A stretch of DNA of 64,000 nt from assembly GCA_019155205.2 (NCBI GenBank), contig JAHNZQ020000016.1, positions 1,881,152 through 1,945,151 of the forward strand, given 5' to 3'. This DNA is from Gracilaria vermiculophylla. Lineage: Eukaryota > Rhodophyta > Florideophyceae > Gracilariales > Gracilariaceae. A program made the position numbers and the translations under genes. This document shows, one piece after another, positions 57,596 to 64,000 of the stretch; position 1 is the stretch's first letter; the number at the start of each line of letters is the position of its first letter. The notes beneath the pieces are model-generated. The model saw only the letters and a program-made list of their open reading frames with translations, ran no database searches and was not told the origin of the DNA.

Positions 57596-58504
57596 CTACG
57601 CTTTGCGAAGTGACCCAGCAGTGCTACGTAGCGCTTCTAACGATAGTTTAATACTTTCCAGGTCAACTCGGCTCGCATCAGCGCGCTCTGCGCGCCTCTT
57701 TTCGCGCTCTTTCTCGCAGTCTGCACGCTCTTGCTTGAAGCGAATGCGATCCAGTTCAAGACGCTTCTTCTCGAGTTCGTGTTGCGCTTGGTCGCCTTTC
57801 TTAATCGCATCGGCGAAGAGCTTGATGTCGTCCGCAAACGAAAAGGAGAACGCTTCTTTACGTGAACGTTTCTCTCCAGCCTGGCGGTCCACCTACGGTG
57901 AATCGGCTTCCGAATCTCTACCTCCAGTTGAGCGGAAAGTCGCGAGTTGGCGCACGGCTGCACCCAGTCGCTCATTCTCAGCCTCCATATCCCGTGATCG
58001 CTGCTTTGCTGTGGTATTCTCCTCCGCCATGTCCCTTCTAGCATACTTCATCATGCTCAATAGCTCCTCCATCTCCCCTACCTCGCCCCCGACGCCGCTC
58101 ATTTCGCTCTCAATTCGTTCACTCGCATCAAAACGTGATTGGAGACGCTTGTACCTGTCTTGAATGCTCTTCCACGTGACAGCGCAAGAAATCTTCTTGC
58201 TACTGTTTGCCCTGTGCGCAGCGATATGAAATCATTCTTTCGTCTGCCTGTTGGGATCGAGGTCAGCCTTCGCGGCTGCAACTTCCCATATGATGACGAG
58301 ATCATCGGCGGTTGTGAACTTCGATGGTCTGCCCATGCGCCCCACGCCGCCTTGATCCCTGACATCATCTTCTCGCTCGCACAGGGGAGGGACTGTAGCT
58401 GTCTCGGAGTCAGTACACGCATTAGGCTTGGATCCCAGAACCGAAGCCATCCTTGATAGACTTATGAGTAGTGGCTGCTTGGCGGTAAACTGTTCTCGAC
58501 ACAT
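57596..58504 (-). pseudogene. Harbinger Myb/SANT-like DNA-binding protein, broken
   Basis: Second gene of the Harbinger element, which in complete elements brings the transposase to the nucleus and the ends. The frame shows a trihelix/Myb-like domain (GRPSKFTTADDLVIIWEV, then VTWKSIQDRYKRLQSRFD), a Gly/Glu segment and a C-terminal coiled coil (HELEKKRLELDRIRFKQERA). In-frame stops: TGA just after RQTKE (58232) and TAG at 57893; no frameshift seen. Confidence 0.8.
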
Positions 58505-58659
58505 GCAGAATACTTAAAGTTTCGGATTCACTAACTCATCACAATTCTGCAAGTTCTCTCACGCGGCATTGCAGAATTCTGCAACTCATTTTCGAATCAT
58601 ACTTTTAATTACAGTATACATTCAGAATTCTTTTAGAGTCGCTGTGGCGTAATCCCTCT

Positions 58660-59126
58660 AATGTCCCTTCGGGGGTGCAAAACACTACACACGTGTGGCA
58701 CAAGCCAGCAATGCTGTGCACTACACTTGTCAACCAAATTGAGGCCCTTCCAACGGAAACAGATTACCGGTGTAACACTCATACTTCACGGCAAAGTGCT
58801 GAGCATCACCAGAGCGGAATATGAGCGCACGACGTGCTGATACCGCTAAAAGCGTTGCATTTCACAAAAGGATAGGTTAATTTTAGGTAGAATTGCATAT
58901 CTTTGTTGTGGATGGCTCTTTGTTTTGAAACTAGATTTTGTATAAAAATAACAGATCTAACAACAATATATGAAACGTTCATTATTCATAATGTACTTCA
59001 AAATAGGGAACAGATAAACAAAGTTTTGAAAAGAAAAAGAGAAACCTTGCAGCATTTTTTATAGTTTAAGGCAGCTCTGACTACATGCCTGAGGCTATAA
59101 GAAAGTCTGAAGGAGTTTTATTAAAA
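58660..59126. other. AT-rich spacer
   Basis: About 470 AT-rich bases between the Harbinger element and the third solo-LTR-like copy. Nothing recognisable. Confidence 0.6.
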
Positions 59127-59680
59127 TGTGGTACAGTGGCTCTTAAGGAATTATAGTTGCGCGGCTTTATGGCGTGATACTTCTGAGGAGGGTTTGTATT
59201 TTATTACTTGAGCCACGTGGTGCATAATTCTGCCCGCGTGCGCTACAGTATCCGTAAGGGACGGTAGCATTTATATTTATTTTAGTAAATTTGTGCGGGT
59301 AATTACTACAGTTGTAGGACCTGCTGAGGCGGGCCCCCGGCTTGACACTAAATCTGGTGGTTGAAGTCCACCTCTGGGGAAGTAAAGACAAGCACCCTTG
59401 AGTCTTTATCTACTTTTCCGTTTGGAGACTCTCGTCGATCATGCTTAGGTTTCTAAGCCGCCGATTTCCAGGTCGCATCATAGCAGTGCCTGTACAAGCA
59501 TTGCCTGCCCAGTGAACCTTTCCCTCCACTTGGTATTTGCGGATCCTCTTTTAGAACTCCCTTGGCTGGCAACAGTAAATACCACAGATTATGTTTAGGA
59601 ACACGCACCTTTGAAGTCAACAAAAACTTCTAACAGATGTTGTGCTCTACTACCTCGAAAGAAGAACTGACAGTACCACA
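59127..59680 (-). mobile_element. Solo-LTR-like element, copy 3
   Basis: 554 bp on the minus strand, ends TGTGGTAC on both sides as inverted terminal bases, more diverged from the other copies than they are from each other. I see no matching 5-bp duplication. It abuts a truncated forward copy on its right. Confidence 0.8.
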
Positions 59681-59681
59681 G

Positions 59682-59865
59682 TAGTAAATATCAGCACAAG
59701 TTGACTAAATAAATCTATATTCTACCGTTTCTCAGAGGTATCGGAATGCACTAGGGCCGTATTATGCACCATATGGCTCATATATTAAAATAAAAGCCGT
59801 CCTTAGGAATATCGAATCTTTCAGCCACACCACCATATAACCTTGGGATCCATTGTGCTGGAAGA
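59682..59865 (+). repeat. Truncated forward copy of the solo-LTR-like element
   Basis: Matches the 3' third of the element in plus orientation (TTCTACCG, GTATTATGCACCATATGGCTC and CCTTAGGAATAT have counterparts at about 41500-41600). With copy 3 it forms a head-to-head inverted pair. Confidence 0.6.
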
Positions 59866-62208
59866 TGGAAAAGGTGCTATGGATGTTTTAGCTCAAAAAA
59901 GCATCATTTGTGAAAACTTTCGAACTACTTCTCAGAATCCATTTTTCTTTTGCACACGACTTAGTGGCTAAGAACATAAAACCAACAAGCTCTTTATTAA
60001 GAAATGGAACCTCCACGTCTCTGCCTTTTGAAAAAACGACGACTTCTTTTTAATTGATTTCATGCCACTTATAGGCAAAACTATCTGACACATCAAATGA
60101 GAACTTTTTCATAGCAATGAAAGTATTGGTTACGTTTTTGTAAAAGAATATATCATATATGACGAGCTTCAATTTCATTTACCGTTTTGTGACGGTCCGG
60201 TGTCATTGGTACAGAGTACATTTCTTTATTTATTCCATTTGGGTCTTTTCTTGGGATATTTTTTGCACTTTGCGGACAAAATCTGGTAGTTACAAAGAGT
60301 TTTAAAGCTCTGTAGCAGATTGATTAAATTTAAAGGGTGTGCAAAGTAGAGCTCTTTCAGCGGCTTGCGTGTTGGTATTGTGTTGTGAGATTTCCGGAGA
60401 CGCTTGTTGTATGTGTTCAGATTGTTTAAGTTGAGATTGTTTAAAAAGTTGTGTATAATAGTTTTAGAGCGAATGAGAGTATCAAAAAGAGTTTTCGGGG
60501 GGCAACAATGAGCTTTTTCAGCCAAAGTCATTGGTTTTTTTGTTATGAGAAAGGAGTTTATCATGTAGAATTGTTTTTCAATTTGGTTTGTGGAGACGTA
60601 ATGAAGAATGATATGGAACAATGGTGGTAATTGTATTACTGTTTAGCGCGCGGTGTATTTAAGGAGAGAAAGAAAACATAATTGGAATTTAAATGAATTT
60701 TTGCAGGTATTTATCGTGATTGGGGTCGTGGAGGTCACAGACACTGTCGTGGTGTAATGTAGCTCGACAAATAAGTTGTGACTGTGAGTGTTATGCGTAT
60801 GAAGAAGTGTGCTTGAGGGAAAGAAAAGTTGGTAAGCAACAAGTAGAGCAGTAGGGGGCAGCATCATTCAGATTTGGCAGACTGCATGATTCTGAAACAG
60901 ACTGTACGTTTGGGAAGCGTTTGGGTGGCGCGGCCACTGCAATATACTTGAAGTGCTAGAAAAAATGCAAGTTTTACTGAACGACGCTGCGCTGTGCGGG
61001 GCGTGCGCGCGACCGAGGCACGGCCGTGGGCTGCGGGGGTTGTGGGGAGCAGGCGCGGGCGGCGGGGCGGAACTCGGGCGCGTGCGGTGGCGCAGGGCGA
61101 CAGCTGCGCGGCGCTGGCGACGTGCCGCGCGGGGCGGACGGCGGTGGACAGGTGGGCGGCGGCTTTTGCGGAAGGCGGAAGCAAGCGATACTTTTACTGT
61201 ACGACGGGGGCAGCGGGCTGGCGATACGTTGCGCTGGTGGCGCTTGTGGCGCTCTGCAAATTGGCAAGACGGCGACAAGCACGCGCGCGTGCTCGCGGCG
61301 CGCGGTGCGTGGCGGCGCGTTGCTTGCGTGCCGGTGGGACTCGGCGGGCGCAGAGCGGGGCGGACGTGAAGCTCAATTCGGTCAAAGTGCATGGTAGGGA
61401 GAATGGGTGGGAGCAGCGAGCAGACATGAAGGTTTAGACAATCATGTGAATAGTGTTAGATACTTGGCCACTTTTTGTCCTTTTGTGTAAGGTTTTCAAG
61501 CTGTTTGTGTAGGGCAAAAACTGCAGGCTTGCGTTGATCATCCATGGTGGGAAGCAGACACGTCAGGTAAAGTAAAAGTACTTGAGAACACGCAGATGGT
61601 TTGATTGTAAAAGGTGTGTAATTATTTTGTTCGTAAAGTATGAGCATCACCAGCGCGGATGGACACACACTACTCGCGCATCACAGTGTGTGACGTGGTA
61701 CAGTGCGTCAGGTGTCCCATTGTGTGACGTGTGGTGGTGTACAACGTGTCATGGTGTGTGCACAAAACCCGGTGCGCTGCGCTGCATGCCGCTTGGCGGC
61801 TGCGCGCGGCCCACGCGAGCGCGCGCGTGGCACCGTGCGCAGCATGCGCTCAGCACTGCGCCTCGACCGCCGCGCGCGCGCCGCCTGCCAGCGTGGCGCG
61901 CAGCGCCTGCCGTGCCGCCGCTCACAGCCAGACGCCAAACCCAAAGCACGCGCCGGCACACGTCGCACACCGATTGGCTTGCACTCGTGTTTTTTGACGC
62001 AGCCGCACGGCACGCTGAATTTGAGTTGCAGCCGCGCGCGCAAGCTGAGGCGCGCGCCACGCGTGGCGCGCACGCCAACGGCAGCGCGCTGCCGTTGGCG
62101 CCGGTGCGCGCTCGACGCGCCCCAAGTTGCCCACGCTCCCACCGCTTCGCCGCTCGCGCGAGCGCCGCCACCGGCCGCACGCCACCGCAGGCGACGCGCG
62201 CGGAAGGC
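59866..62208. other. AT-rich then GC-rich spacer
   Basis: 59866-60950 is AT-rich with no supported gene; a 131-codon Asn/Lys/Leu-rich minus-strand frame near 60226-60621 looks compositional. From about 60,980 composition switches abruptly to very GC-rich. The long overlapping frames there (both strands) are Arg/Ala/Pro-rich and I do not accept them. Confidence 0.5.
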
Positions 62209-62226
62209 GGGGGGGGGGGGGGGGGG
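62209..62226. repeat. Poly-G run of 18
   Basis: Eighteen G, one A, then seven G on the plus strand. It lies 184 bases beyond the stop of the candidate minus-strand gene 62410-62913, so it is a C run on that gene's sense strand, as after syntaxin and EAF. Confidence 0.9.
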
Positions 62227-62409
62227 AGGGGGGGAAAGGAGCGTGGCGGCGCCGCGCATGTGTGCCAAACGCGCCCGTTTAATGGCGGCGCCGCCCCCGG
62301 CCGGCGGCCGCCGCCTCCGGCAAGCAGCGTGCGGAGGCGCCGGCCCACGCGGCGCGCGCCGGAGCGTCTGCGCGCAGTGCGTCGCACGCGCCGCCGCAGC
62401 CGCCGCGCG

Positions 62410-62913
62410 TCACTCGGCGCCGCCGCCGCCGTCGCCGCGCGCGCGCCGCCGCCGCCGCGCCGCGCCGCCCGGGTACAGCCGGTTGGCCAGCCGCATGAGC
62501 GCGCGCGGCGCGCCGCCGCCGCCGCCGCCGCCGCGCGCGCGCGCGCCGCGCCGCCGCGGCCGCGGCCGCAGCCGCAGCCGCGCGTCGGCCGCGGCGCGCA
62601 CGCTGGCGGCGGCGCGCCGCGGCGGCGCGGCCGCCGGCGCGTCGGCCGCGTGCAGGCTGCCGGGCTGCACGACCGCGCGTGCGGCCGCCGCCGCCGCCGG
62701 CGCGGCCGTGCGACCCGCGGCGAGCCGCCGCGCGTGGAAGGCGCACACGCACACGAACACCAGCGCGGCCGCCACGGGCAGGCACGCGCTCTGCGGCGAC
62801 GGGCGGCAGGCGCGCAGTGCGCGGCGCCGCGGCGACTCGGGCGGCGCCGCCATGGCGCCGCCGCCGCCGGCGGCGGCGATGGGGGCGGTGGGGGCGGTGG
62901 GGGCTGCGGACAT
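62410..62913 (-). CDS. Possible small single-pass membrane protein
   Basis: 167 codons from ATG 62913 (the frame is open upstream only through a GTG). One hydrophobic segment near residues 43-62 (ACLPVAAALVFVCVCAF) is followed by a basic stop-transfer-like HARR, then an Ala/Arg-rich tail with a Gly run and MRLANRLYPGG. No family recognised. In DNA this GC-rich a long frame can be chance; the membrane helix with basic flank, the divergent arrangement with the glycosyltransferase gene and the C tract after its stop are the arguments for it. Confidence 0.35.
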   Translation of the reverse strand: MSAAPTAPTAPIAAAGGGGAMAAPPESPRRRALRACRPSPQSACLPVAAALVFVCVCAFHARRLAAGRTAAPAAAAAARAVVQPGSLHAADAPAAAPPRRAAASVRAAADARLRLRPRPRRRGARARGGGGGGGAPRALMRLANRLYPGGAARRRRRARGDGGGGAE

Positions 62914-63266
62914 CGCCGGCGGGCGTCGGTGGCGGGCGTCGGCGCTGTGCGCGGACACAAGTCCCGGGCGCGGTCAGCGCGGAAGGCGCGCCGCGCCGCC
63001 GGCCTTTGTACGCGCGCGCGGAAGCACGGTAAGCAGCGGCGGAGCGTGCGCCCATGCCGCGTCACGGTCACGCCGCGCCCGCCCGCCTCGTGTGCGCGCA
63101 CATGCGTGCGCGCCCCTCAGCCACGGCGCGCGCGCTGCGCAGCTCGCCAGCACGCCATTGCCCGCCGCCATCGCCCGCCGCCAGCGCCCGCCGTCACCCA
63201 AGCGCGCGCCCGCCCGCCCTTTGACCGCCGCCCTCGACCGCTACCGCCCGCCCACCACCGCCGCCG
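62914..63266. promoter_or_regulatory. Divergent promoter region
   Basis: About 350 GC-rich bases between the candidate membrane protein and the glycosyltransferase gene. GGGGGCGGTG repeats occur at its left edge (62880-62905, inside the minus-strand coding start). The right half is CGCCCGCC-rich. No TATA box. Confidence 0.4.
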
Positions 63267-64000
63267 ATGACTGCGCCCCAGATGAAACAGCGGCGCGTCC
63301 CCCGCCGCCTCGCCGCCTGCGCCGCCGCGCTGCTGGCGCTGGTGGCCGCGCCGCTCGCCGCGCTGCACGGCCGCGCCGTGCAGCGGCTCGCTGCCGGCGC
63401 CGCCGGCGCCGCCGGCGCCGCCCGCGCCCCGGGCGGCTTGGCGCTGCCGTGGGCGCGCGCGCACTGCCACCTGCTCGCCATGGTGCCCGTGTCGGCCGAG
63501 CAGCTGCACGACGGCACCGTGCGCACCTGGCACGCCACCATCGCGCACAACCTATCGTCCACAGTGTGCTGCGTGGCCGTCGTACGCGCTAGCGGCGCGC
63601 GCGTGCAGCACCAGCGCGTCGCCGGCTCGTGCGACACGCTGCGCGTGCCCATGGTGCGCCGCGACCAATACCTGGCGCTGTCCGAAAAGGTGCAGCTCGC
63701 GCTCATGCACGTCGCGCGCTTCTACCGCTTCGACTGGCTGCTCAAGACCGACTCGGACTCGTTCGTGTGCTTCACGCGCGTTTTGCAGCTGCTGGCCAAC
63801 TTTGACGCCGCCGGCGTCGTGCACATCGGCCACCCCGAGGCGTCCAACCGCATGCAGTCCAACCGCTCGCACAAGTGGTACGACCCGCCGCTCGTCGACA
63901 TGGTGCACAACCCGCTGCAGCGCGCGCGCCTCGAGCAGCGCCACGCCGCCGTCACGCACCAGCCCTACATGCAGGGCGCGGCGTACATCCTGTCGCGCGG
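63267..64000 (+). CDS. GT31-type beta-1,3-glycosyltransferase, 5' part
   Basis: Golgi type II glycosyltransferase, probably galactosyltransferase-family; cut by the window edge after 244 codons. A short basic N-terminus and a membrane anchor (about 14-30, LAACAAALLALVAAPLAAL), an Ala/Gly stem, then the catalytic fold: CHLLAMVPVSAEQLHDGTVR, RTWHATIAHNLS, a segment leading to KVQLALMHVARFYRFDWLL, and the metal-binding DxD in KTDSDSFVCF (Asp162 and Asp164). Near the edge, QPYMQGAAYILSR is the acceptor-side GT31 motif. ATG 63267 gives the anchor directly after a few basic residues. The base composition is as extreme as in the 1-6 kb block, yet the motifs are intact. Substrate unknown. Confidence 0.85.
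   Translation, partial: MTAPQMKQRRVPRRLAACAAALLALVAAPLAALHGRAVQRLAAGAAGAAGAARAPGGLALPWARAHCHLLAMVPVSAEQLHDGTVRTWHATIAHNLSSTVCCVAVVRASGARVQHQRVAGSCDTLRVPMVRRDQYLALSEKVQLALMHVARFYRFDWLLKTDSDSFVCFTRVLQLLANFDAAGVVHIGHPEASNRMQSNRSHKWYDPPLVDMVHNPLQRARLEQRHAAVTHQPYMQGAAYILSR

Larger units (their letters stand above)
55487..58659. mobile_element. PIF/Harbinger transposon with two genes
   Basis: Inverted ends GGGATTACACCATAGCGA (55490-55507) and the complement of GGGATTACGCCACAGCGA (58639-58656) match at 16 of 18 positions. If the ends extend three bases, the flanks carry AAT on both sides (55484-55486 and 58660-58662), the 3-bp duplication expected for this superfamily. Inside are a HARBI1-like transposase (+) and a Myb/SANT-like protein (-), convergent, as in complete Harbinger elements. 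Both genes contain stops. Confidence 0.85.

Noticed and set aside
60226..60867. Asn/Lys/Leu-rich minus-strand frames in AT-rich DNA
   Set aside because: Composition explains them; no start context or known motif.
61582..63592. 562- and 629-codon plus-strand frames and a 450-codon minus frame
   Set aside because: Arg/Ala/Pro-rich frames caused by GC content; two overlap the GT31 gene in other frames.
1..64000. CRISPR arrays, rRNA genes, tRNA genes, telomere repeats
   Set aside because: Looked for and not seen; the organism is eukaryotic so CRISPR is not expected.

Overview
This window is nuclear DNA of an intron-poor eukaryote. Every recognisable host gene is one uninterrupted reading frame, including a 2,460-residue eukaryotic acetyl-CoA carboxylase and a 989-residue RAD54B-type ATPase. 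A fructosamine kinase with a transit-peptide-like leader and a NUMOD3-repeat protein suggest a plastid-bearing alga. My best guess is a unicellular red alga such as Porphyridium; this is inference, because no rRNA or organelle gene is present to confirm it.

Layout. (1) 1-6.2 kb is extremely GC-rich and holds a plasma-membrane-type syntaxin (-), an NDC1-like nuclear pore membrane protein (+), a small Cys-rich ORF (+) and an EAF-type transcription elongation factor (+). It also holds homopolymer runs of 45 G and 82 C and several micro- and minisatellites. (2) 6.2-39.9 kb has ordinary composition: two convergent secreted proteins that share an apparently undescribed cysteine module, a coiled-coil protein, a repeat region with an assembly gap, ACC, fructosamine kinase, a large vWA-like protein (possibly Treslin-like), RAD54B, a Csm1/Pcs1-like protein, a NUMOD3 protein and a CZIB-type zinc protein. 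E2F-type sites lie in the divergent vWA-protein/RAD54B promoter and upstream of the Csm1-like gene, so this stretch looks like a replication, recombination and segregation neighbourhood. (3) 40-60 kb is a nest of transposons: a Tc1/mariner element split by a solo-LTR-like insertion; an 11.3-kb chromodomain Ty3/gypsy element on the minus strand, bounded by 745-bp LTRs and a 5-bp target duplication; older LTR remnants; a two-gene PIF/Harbinger element; and further solo-LTR copies. (4) 61-64 kb returns to the GC-rich state, with a possible small membrane protein (-) and the 5' part of a GT31-type glycosyltransferase (+) that runs off the window.

The observations I consider most worth following are: a 539-codon ORF on the strand opposite gag-pol inside the gypsy element; the shared cysteine module; the E2F-type sites over the cell-cycle cluster; the sense-strand C tracts downstream of genes in the GC-rich compartment; and transposon decay by in-frame stop codons with no frameshift seen.
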